Assembly: GCA_018806915.1 (NCBI GenBank)
Contig: JAGKQI010000076.1
Location: 331,746-395,745, forward strand
DNA: 64,000 nt
Direction of reading: 5' to 3'
Source: Phytophthora colocasiae
Taxonomy: Eukaryota > Oomycota > Peronosporomycetes > Peronosporales > Peronosporaceae
Below, in pieces: positions 31,262 through 40,889 of the stretch. The notes under the pieces were generated by a model. That model did not search any database, was not told where the DNA came from, and saw only the letters and a program-made list of their open reading frames with translations. Made by a program: the position numbers and the translations under genes. The number at the start of each line of letters is the position of its first letter. Position 1 is the first letter of the stretch.

Positions 31262-32843
31262 CTGTAGACCCTCCCAATACTTGCGCATCTTTGCGTCTTG
31301 CTTGGCAATGTATTGTCCTAGTAGAACCCTGACTTCTGTAGCCAGCGATTTCAATGGTTCCCACGAATCTTCTACAGACTCTAAACCTTTCCAGCTTACT
31401 AGGACTTCATAGTCTTTGATTGAGGAGTTCCACCGGTGGTTTTTGAACCCATTAACGGCCAAAATGATGCCCTGAGAGGCTACATGCTCTAGGATTTCTC
31501 TGTTACCTCTAGCTGACTGTCAGCATAAAACTTTAGGCGTGATGCCATGTACATCTAACTCCTCTCCTGTCACTAAATGACTGATTCTGAAGGAGTGGGA
31601 GTCTGCTCTGACCACTTTGTATGGTCCTTGCCATGTGACGAGGAGCTTGTTGCCCTTTTCTCGTCAACACGTGAGCGTAGTACATAGTCACCAATGTCAA
31701 AGTTACCAGGTTGTCACCTCTCTCTCTTTTGCTGAGAAGCCGCTGCTTGAGGCGGTGGTCTGTAATGGGTTGGTGCATTGCGCACAGACTAGATCGTAGC
31801 TCAGCTAGATGTTTGTCAATCGCTGCCGAAGTTTTGGGCAAAGCGACTAGCTTTTTGTTGCCCAGGTGGTAAAACTCTGCAAGCGGTGAAGGACATGGTA
31901 GCCCAGTGAAAAGTTCAACTGGCGCTCGATTGCCGAGCGAGGGGAGAGCCGTGTGATTCAAGCTGGCTTGAACCAGTGGCACTAGGTAGACCCAATCTTT
32001 GTAGAAACTTTGTATTCCAGGGTCATTGCCCGCAGGACTTGTAGAATATCTCGATTGACCCGTTCTACAGAGCCGTTAATCCATGGGCTGTATGCCAAGG
32101 TGAAGTGTTGTTGGCTCTTGAGTCTCTTTGAGAGCTCGGCCACGACTTCGTTTTTGAAATGACTACCGTTGTCGCTGACCCAGGTTGGAGGGACACCGAA
32201 ACGACTATGCCAGTCAAGGATGGCTGCCGTTGCCACTGCACTGTCCGCAGTGTCACACACGGCAAGCTCGCAGAAGTGCGTGGCGTGATCTTTTAGAACC
32301 AACAAGTATTTGCTAGTGCCAAAAGATTCGCCCATAGAAAGAAAATCCCAATGGAGGACTCCATTTCTTTCGTGACAGTCGATCGTTTCACCCCATGGGC
32401 GGTGAATCGTTCGTGGGCCCTTCACGTGCGGACAAAGTAGGCAGCTTGACACAAACGTGTGTACCACGCCTCGGATATCGGGGACGTGGAAGACGCGTCG
32501 GAGGTGATTTACCATTGCGTTTTCTCCCCGGTGGCCTTGGGCCCCAGTGCGCGATGACGCACAGTCGTTGGGTTAAGTCTGAGCTCGCTCGCGGTATCCA
32601 GATCCGCTCGTCAACACGTAGTACACCGTCACTGCCCCTGACAGCGCCTGCAGGTGCTTGCTGCTGCTGCTGTGTTGTTTGGATCTCATCTAGTGAAGGC
32701 CAGACAAATCCTTCGTCGTCCAATGGCCGGAGGATCTGCCTTGCGTCCGTTTGATGTGTTGCTTGCTTACTCTTGGCTCGCTTCTTGGTAAAACGTTTCA
32801 ACTTTACCTTCGTCGTCGGCTGCCCTGCCCATCGGGACAGCAT
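31262..32843 (-). pseudogene. Gypsy integrase with chromodomain (3' part of pol)
   Basis: The HHCC zinc region (VIAHWG, then CLLCPHVKG) is broken by a frameshift near 32530. The DDE core shows D in VLHWDFLSM, D in WVSDNGSHFKNE and E in NGSVERVNRDIL. Downstream, after further breaks, is a C-terminal chromodomain (YEVLVSWKGLESVEDSWEPL), ending near 31262. In chromoviruses the chromodomain directs integration to marked chromatin. Lesions near 32530, 31980 and 31500 interrupt the frame. Confidence 0.85.
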
Positions 32844-32849
32844 GTCGGC

Positions 32850-34608
32850 CTAGACGTTGGCTTCGCCATCAACGTGTTCAATGACATACCGGTAAGGCAT
32901 GAGCTTCAATGCCCATCGCAGTAACTTGCCTCGAATATGTTTCTTTATGCTTACGTGTGGAGCGAACACATGTATGAGGTTGCGGTGGTCACAGAATAGC
33001 CTAAAAGGCTTCGGTCGCATCAGTAGATAGTCTAGTTTTTCACAAGACACTACAATTGGATACGCCTCTTTCTCAATGACTGTCCAGTTTAGTTGGGAGC
33101 CCTTGAAAGTACCGCTGAGGCACGTGAGTAGCTTGTGCTGCTGAGTAGCAACCGGTAGAGTAGCATCATAGTCCAGAACCTGGCTTACAATGACTGACCA
33201 ACCGCAATCAGATGCATCTGAGCACACAATTGTAGTGGCGGAGTCGTCTGGTAGCGCTATAGTAGCGGATGTCGCCAGTAGGTCCTTTGTATTTTCGAAA
33301 GCTATTCGCTCTGTATCAGTCAATGTGACTGAGATGCCAGCCGCGACGCGCTTTGTGCGCTTTCCACCTTTCAGAGATTCATCAAGTCGCTGCTGGAGAG
33401 GCTCAACGGTGCGGAGCATAATCGACGACAGATTCCCTCACCCAGTTCGCAGCGCACAGAAACTGTTGCAACTGGCCTGCCGTTTCTGGGTAAGGCATCG
33501 ATCGTAGTACGTCAATGCGAGGCTGGATCGTGTGAAACACCATCACTGTCGATGATGCGTCCACACCACTTCACAGATTGCTGGTAGATGCTGCTCTTCT
33601 TCGCGCTCAGCTTGAGCCCGTACGCAGCTACCAAGTCGAAAAACTCTTCCAGCTTAGCTACGTATTCGTCGATGTCATCGGCAAATAGGAGTAGATCATC
33701 AATCCAAATGACAATGGAAGTATACAGCATCGAATCGAAGCACCGCTCCATCGTCTGCTGAAAATGCACAGCGGCATCACAGCATCCCTGAGGAACACGA
33801 CGTGGAGTGTATATTTTGGTGTCTGTAATGTACGACATTAGCTCTTGGCAGAGCTTATCTAGGGTAGCTGCCAAAAGCCTTTGAGCAGGTCAAATAACCC
33901 AAAATGTTTCTTGCCTCGAGTATGTTCGAGTAGAGTAGCCATGTGTGGCATCGTGCTAATCATTGCCTCTATGAGGTCGTTCACAACACGGTAGTCACAA
34001 GTCTGGCGATACGCGTCAGAATTTTCACCTGGCTTGCGTACTGGGAGCACTGGGCTAGCCCAACGGCTGCTGTGGTTTTCATACACCCAGCCTAGCTTTA
34101 CGATCTTACCGTTAAATTCACGCAGGAAAGTTCGCACGGCCGGAGGATAGTGCCTCGGCTTACATTTGACTGCGCTGGCGCCTTCTTTAAGCCGGATCTT
34201 TAAGGGGTCCACTTTTGCAGGTGGATCATTGCCCAGTTCGAGTCTCCAGATATCGTGCTTGTCCACTATGGTGCGGAGCTGTTGCTCCAACCTCCGTGGA
34301 AAACCGTGCTCGAGTGCCTGGGCTACGAGTCTGTCGAGAGCATTTCGTAGGTCCTGGTCCGTGAAACGGGACGATAGAGTTATAAGGTCATCCTCAACTT
34401 CAACATCTGCATCCTCTTTGTCTTCAACTCGCACCGCTAATTGCTCCAATTGCCGGTCAATGTCGATTCCGAGCGATTTTAAGACATCTTGCCCTAATAT
34501 GAACTCTGGTTCTTCACCTTCGATAATGAGGCACTCAACTGGCTCATGGAGCGAGACGGCCCGGCTGCCGTATTCAGCAATAGACGAAGATGAACAGAGG
34601 ACATACAA
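32850..34608 (-). pseudogene. Gypsy reverse transcriptase and RNase H
   Basis: The RT fingers carry VLPVRKPGENSDAYRQTCDYR and FGLFDLLKGFWQLP. The palm has RRVPQGCCDA and the catalytic box IVIWIDDLLLFADD, in which W replaces the Tyr of the common YxDD. RNase H has TIVCSDASDCGWS, with the first catalytic Asp, and IEKEAYPIVVSCEKL. The frame shifts near 33865, 33525 and 33420. In the conserved NVxADMLSRW motif a TAG replaces one codon at about 32852, where Trp would fit. Confidence 0.87.
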
Positions 34609-35571
34609 TTGACCTCATGGTCTGCCACAGTCACGTTCACCACTGGGGTCTCAAGTGTCTGTACAGTCACAGATGGGTCCAGTTGTTGTACCTGCACAAC
34701 ATGCCGGATTCCAATGGCAGTTCTATCCGCACCGGTGTCGGCGCAAAAGGGCACCGACAGCACTCCATTGAGTAAAATAGACTTCTCTTCGGATGGTAGG
34801 CATTCCCGCAGACGCTTGAGTTTAGCTACGGTTCGCTTATTTCCGTCGTTCGATCGCTGTGCGCGGAGCTTGCGGCGGATGTCAGCTTTCTGGTCATCGG
34901 AAGCTGTTGGGCATTCCGATAGCCAATGCATCTCACTGCAATGGGGGCACGGCGTGGGCGGCACTTTGGGTCGCTCGGCAGTTGTCTTAGTAACCGGTCT
35001 TGGACCTGCACTACGGGGTTCACTATTGGGTTTGGGTTGTTTAGTTGGTTGCTTGTTAAGGCCAGGTTGAGATGGACGCTCACCACTACCGTCGCTTCTA
35101 CCGCGCTTTGTGCGCTTCTGGCTCTGGTAAGCTCGCTCCTGGTCCAACGCCTTCTCTAGCACCAAGTCGTGCAGCAAGACCTCGTCTTCCTTTGCTTTAC
35201 GCGCCTGGAAACGAATTGCCCGCTGTACTTCATCAAGTAGAGCTTTGGGCTTTAATGACGCGATCAGTATGCGGCATAGTTGTTGCCTGCCATCCGATCC
35301 AGTGAAAAACTGATTCCAACCATGTTCGTCAATGATATCATGACAGCGTTTGAAATACTGTATCACTCTTTCGCTCACGTCAGTTTCAGACATGTCCATG
35401 CGCAACTGGTCACGCATTTCCGCGTCGATGTCTGGAACGTCGTTGTTCTTCACACTGGTGATAATCTTGTCGACCTCCGCCATGATATGATCGTCAGTGA
35501 CGTCGTCAATCGAGATTTGCCAACGGAGGAGGCACCACATGCGGAGGAGCCCCTCGTCGAAGGTGTTCTTG
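34494..35571 (-). pseudogene. Gypsy gag (C-terminal part) and protease
   Basis: A long helical gag region is followed by a basic stretch and one zinc knuckle (CPHCSEMHWLSECP, CX2CX4HX4C), which binds RNA. Then comes the aspartic protease with VPFCADTGADRTAIG, where DTG is the active site. The N-terminal part of gag lies on the far side of the hAT insertion at 40331-40563; the two halves share one frame across the 8 bp duplication. The protease frame overlaps RT and shifts near 34600. Confidence 0.85.
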
Positions 35572-35918
35572 ACCGGGACTAGAGAATGTAAATGGATGAG
35601 GATAACCGGTTTGAACCGAATACAATTCGAATATCAACCGGTTAGAACCGGTCTTGAAAATATCCGAATCCAAACCGAATTAGAACCGGTTCAATCCGGT
35701 TAAACTAAAGCGTAATTGGACAGAATTTGAGCGAATCAAATCACGAAATAACTCTGTAAAATTTGCTGACTCTGTTTGATGTGATGCAGTTTATAATTTT
35801 CAAGAGATGAATATCACTAAGATCAGACAACAGAACCGTAAGTTACGGTCCGTAACTCAGTCCCCTGGAACTGGCGTAGTCGCGGCACGCTGAGAGCTAA
35901 GCGCTAGTGTCAGTGGCA

Positions 35919-38037
35919 ATGAACACGGAAACCGACTACGTGTCCGTAGGAAGGGACACAGACACAGCCTCCACTGTTTCCTCCTTCGGGTCCTCTTACC
36001 GAAGACGCACGCGAAAGAACGAGTCACCTGTTTTTAACTTTATTCACGAGCTAAGCACTGGTGAATTTCAGTGCATGGTCTGTTCTAGGGATGGGGTTAC
36101 TCAGGTTTGGCGTTCTCGTTCAACGTCGAACTTTAAAGGTCACCTAGCCAAACATCATGCTGACATCTACGGCATTGACATTGAAGTCTCTAGCACATTT
36201 TCCCGGCAGACGAGCCCGTGTTGAAGCTTTCATGACACCCGAAGCCACCAAGCAGTCTGACGAGAAACTTGTTGGGTGGATTATCTCCAACTCCCAGCCG
36301 TTCGCCGTTGTCGATCAAGATGCATTTGTGGAGTTTTGTAAGTCTCTACGTCCTGACTATAATGTTCCCTGTCAGCAAACGATTCGAAAAAAAGTTATTC
36401 TTCAGTGGAAAGCTGAAAAAGAGGCTGTTCGCGTGGAAATCCGTCAGGAAGTTGATGGTCGCCGAGTTAGCTTTACGACAGATTTGTGGACATCACCTTC
36501 GAAACAGGGTTATATGGTGATCACTATGCATTTTATTGATAGAAGTTGGAGGATGCGTTCTGTAATTATAGCTTTTACTCGAGTGATGTATCCACATACA
36601 GGCAAACGACTCGCTGAACACTTCGTAAGTGCTGTAAAGCGACATGGACTTCTCGCTTCTTTCATCTATTTGGACGGTTACAGCGGACAATGCTACAAAC
36701 AATACGGCAATGATACTTCACCTGAACGACCGTTTGCAGCGCGAGGTCAACAGTCTTTTGCGAGCAGCAAATTATGGAGAGAGTGTACCTGGAACCTTAC
36801 GAGCGCCAACTCCAACCGTTGTCCAGCTAAGATGCACTGCGCACGTGCTTCAACTTGCTGTGAAGGAAGGGCTCGATAAGTGTCCTTTAGTCGACACTGC
36901 TGTTGGCCATTTTCGAGACCTCGTCAAGAAAATCACGGAGTCAACAAAGTTGACCGAAGCTTTGGAACGTGTATGTGCTGACTTAGTGCACAAGTATATC
37001 ACTCTGAAGATGGATGTAGTGACGAGGTGGAACAGCACATGGATAATGCTGGGAAGCCTAATTATGTTGAAGTTGCCCTTGACCGAGTTACTTCGTCGAA
37101 TTCGCGAAAAAACTTCCTGGATATACGGGTTTCAGTATCAGCCCAATAGACCGTCTTGCTAAAGAGATTACCGAGGAGTGGTGGGGAGCTGTTGAAGCGC
37201 TTTACGACTTTCTTGAACCGATTAAGGAAGCCACCGATATGCTATCAGCGTCGACATATCAACATTTGGGATTCTTTTGCTGGCTTTCCATGTCATTCGA
37301 TTTCACGCTACGGAAACCATAGAAGTCACAAGACGATCAGACATTGAACTTTGCTATGACAGTGAAGTCGAAGCTGGATGAATACGCACCGAAGGTCAAC
37401 ACGCGAGAAGCAAGAATCGCCACAATATTAGACCCTAGGGCCAAGCAGCATCTCGATGTCTTGGTAGACAACGTTGACCACGTCAAGCGAGAAGCTCATG
37501 ACGAGTTTAATTTACTATCGCGAGAAATTCCAGACTCAGCAACAGCCAAACCGTGGGCCTCCGTCAGCGAGGAAGAAGAAAGGCAAGGCTCTTCGAGGCC
37601 TCCTCGCGCGCAGCACTAATCAGGACGGAACTGGTACTGGAATTGCCACTGACAACGCTGGCCAAGATTGCGATATCGATGCGGATGCAAACCACTGTGG
37701 GTCCCAGAATCATGATGACTCATTCGCCCAAGAACTGGATCGATGGTTAGCTGCTGAAGGAATGAGCGAGATGACGGAAAGTAAAGATGTGTGCACTTGG
37801 TTCCGTGTCACGGGTGACGGCTATCCGCGGATCAAACTCATGGCTCACGACTTTCTGGCAATCACAGCCACATCAGTTCCAAGCGAAATTGCGTTTTCCG
37901 CAGCAGGTATCGCTCTTAGCAGCCGTCGTGCACGTTTGGGAGATGATGCAGTCCAAGCAATCTGTGAACTGAAGTCGTTTCGGAAGTTTAACCGTAGCTA
38001 CACTGACGAACGAAGTGAGCAAGGCATAAATGTCTAG
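35919..38037 (+). pseudogene. hAT transposase (BED finger, RNase H-like core, dimerisation domain), frameshifted
   Basis: ATG at 35919. Residues about 45-90 form a BED-type zinc finger (FQCMVCSRDG, then FKGHLAKHHAD). After a frameshift near 36210 comes the core: SFTTDLWTSPSKQGYMVIT with the first Asp; after another shift near 36650, VTADNATNN with the second Asp region; LRCTAHVLQLAVKEGL (the hAT CxxH motif); and DVVTRWNSTWIML (the RW motif before the catalytic Glu). Breaks near 37160 and 37600 follow. The C-terminal dimerisation domain reads FLAITATSVPSEIAFSAAG and continues to AICELKSFRKF, ending at the stop at 38035. At least four lesions make it inactive as read, although the element ends are perfect. 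Confidence 0.88.
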
Positions 38038-38196
38038 AGCCCAGCTTATATTGGAGCTGATTCATGTGAGATTCAGCGGATTTCAAACGGTTCGTTTCCA
38101 TTGTCTCTCGGAGCAACGCCAATAGGAACATCATCGCGATAGCCACGAAGGGGAGCCTCGAAAGCGTTCGGTGTAGCCAAAAAATGCAGACATTAT

Positions 38197-38440
38197 TCAT
38201 CCACCTTCTCCAGCAAGACGTCCTGCAGCGTTTGACGCTCGAGTTTTGAGGAACTGTTCAAATCCAGCACTGATACGAACTTCCTTGGTTTGCTGATGTG
38301 AGCATTCCGACAGTGTTTTCTTCTTATTCGGGGCAACTAGAACGGGGATCGCACCATACAACACCATAGGGTTGTCCAGTTCGTACTCGAACACATCAAG
38401 ATTGTACAACCGGTACGGGTCAGTCACCACTTTCCTCTTG
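38197..38440 (-). pseudogene. Captured fragment resembling GH31 alpha-glucosidase II
   Basis: The minus strand encodes [20 protein letters not shown] followed by [12 protein letters not shown]. This closely resembles the conserved N-terminal segment of glycoside hydrolase family 31 enzymes such as the ER glucosidase II alpha subunit (family pattern [19 protein letters not shown]). After about 40 residues the similarity stops and the frame continues with unrelated sequence. No catalytic residues are included, so it is not an enzyme. It lies inside the hAT element, after the transposase and on the opposite strand, as expected for a transduplicated host gene fragment. The assignment is from memory of the family and needs a database search. 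Confidence 0.6.
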
Positions 38441-38446
38441 AGTGCT

Positions 38447-39471
38447 TTAGACGTGGATCTCCTGGATTACACTGTAAATACTTGCTGCTAAAGGTCCTGG
38501 GATGTTCCATGACATCAATTCTCCAATTCCCCTGACGTTGTACAGAATATCATACGCCGTGTAGCAACCGATTTCCCAGTAAGATATGCCATCGCTTGTT
38601 GTTTGCTCCTTATCTTTAAAAGCGGAAATTCCATACACAAGTAACTCTGGAAAAAATGCGAGTTTCGACCTTCACAAGGTACAAACGTCCCCTTTTCACT
38701 TCTACTCCTGGATCGTAATATCTTAATGCTGCGACCAGAAGCAACCGAGAAATTGGTGCGTTCGATTCCACCTGGAATACTATCCAACAGCTTTTCCGAG
38801 ATAAACACATTCGACCGTGTTTTGGATACCGGTTTCTTCGTTGAGGATTTTGACTTTATCCCCTCTCCGTGCCTCACGTAATTCTCTTTCGGATGTGTCC
38901 ACGTGTTGGTCATCAGTGGTGCTCGTTTCTGAAGTGTCGATCAAACCAGTTCCATATATCGCTAACTTCTTTCCTTGAGCTGCAGACAACGTCTTAAGAA
39001 TAAGAAAATCTCCCGATACAATGAACTGGTCTACAAGTGTTCCAACGCGATCAGTAAGCGAGTTTCGTATTTTGATTCGCTTTAAGTAAGCTCGAACACG
39101 GAAGCCTCGATAAATTTTCTGAATGCACTTGTCTGCACAAAATATTAAACAGAGTGAAAATGGGTCAAAGGCAGAATCCGAATATTCCTACCACTGTTTT
39201 CTCAAGTGTCCAAATTCTGATTTCATAGATTTTCTCTTTCCACCTCAGGAAGTGCTTCACGAAGAACAGATCGTCCAAAATTCGTAAACAACGCTTCCAA
39301 GACTTTTTGTTTTCGAGCTGAGAATACAGCATCAGTATCCTCAGTGAACACCAGTTTTCTCCGACATTTTGGTTCAATTGCTTTACTGAAAAATCGGCTT
39401 ATCACATTTGCTGCTTTGGCTTTTGCTTGATCATGCATAAGGAATAGATTGTGCTTTTTAGTAGTAAACAT
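38447..39471 (-). pseudogene. Unassigned opposite-strand coding-like sequence inside the hAT element (IQ-motif-like)
   Basis: A chain of minus-strand frames: MFTTKKHNLFLMHDQAKAKA and onward to about 39225; a segment with CIQKIYRGFRVRAYLKRIK (an IQ calmodulin-binding pattern, about 39060-39125); AAQGKKLAIYGTGLIDTSET (near 38960); VFISEKLLDSIPGGIERTN (near 38790); and DGISYWEIGCYTAYDILYN (near 38580). These are in different frames, so either introns or frameshifts separate them. The order and strand match the GH31-like fragment. I do not recognise the whole. It may be a second, broken element gene or further captured host exons. Confidence 0.4.
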
Positions 39472-40330
39472 GCGCCAAAATGGTTAGAACCTCAACTGCT
39501 GCCGACCAATAAACATCCACGTGAAAAGCTTTCAGCACCTTCTTCCATCTATGAAAGCGAAAAAGCACGAATCGATGTCTGCAACGTTCTCACTGCTAAA
39601 TTCTGCACATATTGGCGAATCAACTTAATGTTCTTCTTCTCTGTAGCGACCGTAGAATTCGCTTTATCCGTTTGGAACAAGCCTCGTCATAGACATTGAA
39701 CACGGCTACAACAGTAAAGCAGAGCTTGTCAGTCTAGAATCAAATAAATAAATCGATCCTCAATTCCACGAAGGCTCAATAAGTCTCCAGAGACCATACT
39801 TACGTCAGTTGAACCCGGTTAAACGGCAGGGTCGTGGACAAAGAACAATGGCCAACAAAAGATCAAAATTAACTCTTGTTTAGGTGAAGTAAGCTGCTCC
39901 GCCACGTCCCTAGCTGCAAGGACACTCCTCGTCGACCTTGTGAAAGCTACAGATGTAAGACGTCGCTTCTCTGACCTCCGTCTGCCGACGAATTTGCGAT
40001 GAACGGGCGCAGAGCGGCAACTCGCACATTATATATATATTGATATCCACTTTTAATAAGGAATTAGAGATCAAAATACAGCTCCTAATTCGCTAAAGGC
40101 AGGCATTTTTATATCCAATGGGCGCTGACATGGAAACTCTATAATTTAATTTAAGTCACAAAAGCGTTGGCATTTATGATTTGTTTGAAGAAGTAACCTG
40201 TATAAAACATTAACCGGTTTGAACCGGATCAAACCGGATAATCTGGTTTCAAATCCGGTTTTCAACCGGTTGTGTGAAAAAGGGCAAACCGATATCCGGT
40301 TGTAACCGGTTTACATTCTCTAACCGGGAC

Positions 40331-40563
40331 GATTAGATCGCCCGTATTGTCCTTAGCACGACTCTGGATTGTCTCTTCATACTCTCGGCGCTCTCGGCGC
40401 CACTTCACCAAGGCTGCATGTGAGGTGCTTGAGAGACGAGGAGGCAATATCGGCGTGAAGATCGGGGCGCCACGGTCCTGGTCATCATCATTCGAGGTCG
40501 TGTTGGTTTGACCGAGTCTTGGCCATCTTCGTGGTTCGAGCAGAAAACTGCTAAAGAATTCTT
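40331..40563 (-). pseudogene. Gypsy gag N-terminal part and 5' leader
   Basis: The minus strand carries the leader after the 5' LTR and the start of gag, with a readable segment (PILPPRLSSTSHAALVKWRR) up to the hAT insertion. It continues in frame at 35571. The gag start codon is unclear: an ATG at about 40531 leads quickly to a stop in its own frame. Confidence 0.65.
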
Positions 40564-40889
40564 TGTAGTGTCTGCAGGGAAATCGAAGACACACGGGGAG
40601 TCGGCAAGAAGCTCCCTGAAGGTTTTGCCGAAGTGTATTGCTAGTGGTAGATTGCAAAGTAGAGGTTGTTCCTAATTGCTAGCTTAGTTTACTAAATGCC
40701 GGAGGCATTGGCGCCATAGGCACTTGGTTGGCCACGGTGTGTGTCAACACATTTGTCGTTATGTCATCAACATTGTCGTGACGCCAATCTTGTTGTCAAC
40801 AGCGTTGGCGTTATCGGCTTCCCGCAGCTCTGGCTGGAGTTGGCTGGGTGGATACTGTGCATGAATATGCATGCCTTGGCAGCACTACA
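40564..40889 (-). repeat. 5' LTR of the gypsy element
   Basis: Near-identical to the LTR at 30621-30944. Promoter and polyadenylation signals should lie within it, but I could not place them with confidence. Confidence 0.92.

Larger units (their letters stand above)
35580..40322 (+). mobile_element. hAT DNA transposon, 4.74 kb, inserted in gypsy gag
   Basis: Perfect 13 bp terminal inverted repeats TAGAGAATGTAAA (35580-35592; inverted at 40310-40322) and an 8 bp target duplication ACCGGGAC (35572-35579 and 40323-40330), diagnostic for hAT. Three AACCGGTT palindromes lie within 112 bp of each end (35604, 35636, 35684; 40212, 40264, 40304), with several CCGG variants, as expected for subterminal transposase sites. 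A hAT transposase lies on the plus strand in the left half. The right half carries opposite-strand coding-like sequence of other origin. Confidence 0.94.
30621..40889 (-). mobile_element. Ty3/gypsy chromodomain LTR retrotransposon (itself split by a hAT element)
   Basis: The element runs TG...CA with the 5 bp target duplication ACCAC at 30616-30620 and 40890-40894. LTRs of 324 and 326 bp lie at the ends. Without the nested hAT it is about 5.5 kb. Coding order on the minus strand is gag, protease, RT, RNase H, integrase, chromodomain, which defines Ty3/gypsy chromoviruses. A purine-rich tract (GGAGGGG, minus strand, 30948-30954) abuts the 3' LTR. The sequence after the 5' LTR (AAAGAATTC on the minus strand) is not the usual initiator-Met tRNA site, so the primer is unknown. 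Several frameshifts and one nonsense codon make it non-autonomous as read. Confidence 0.92.
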
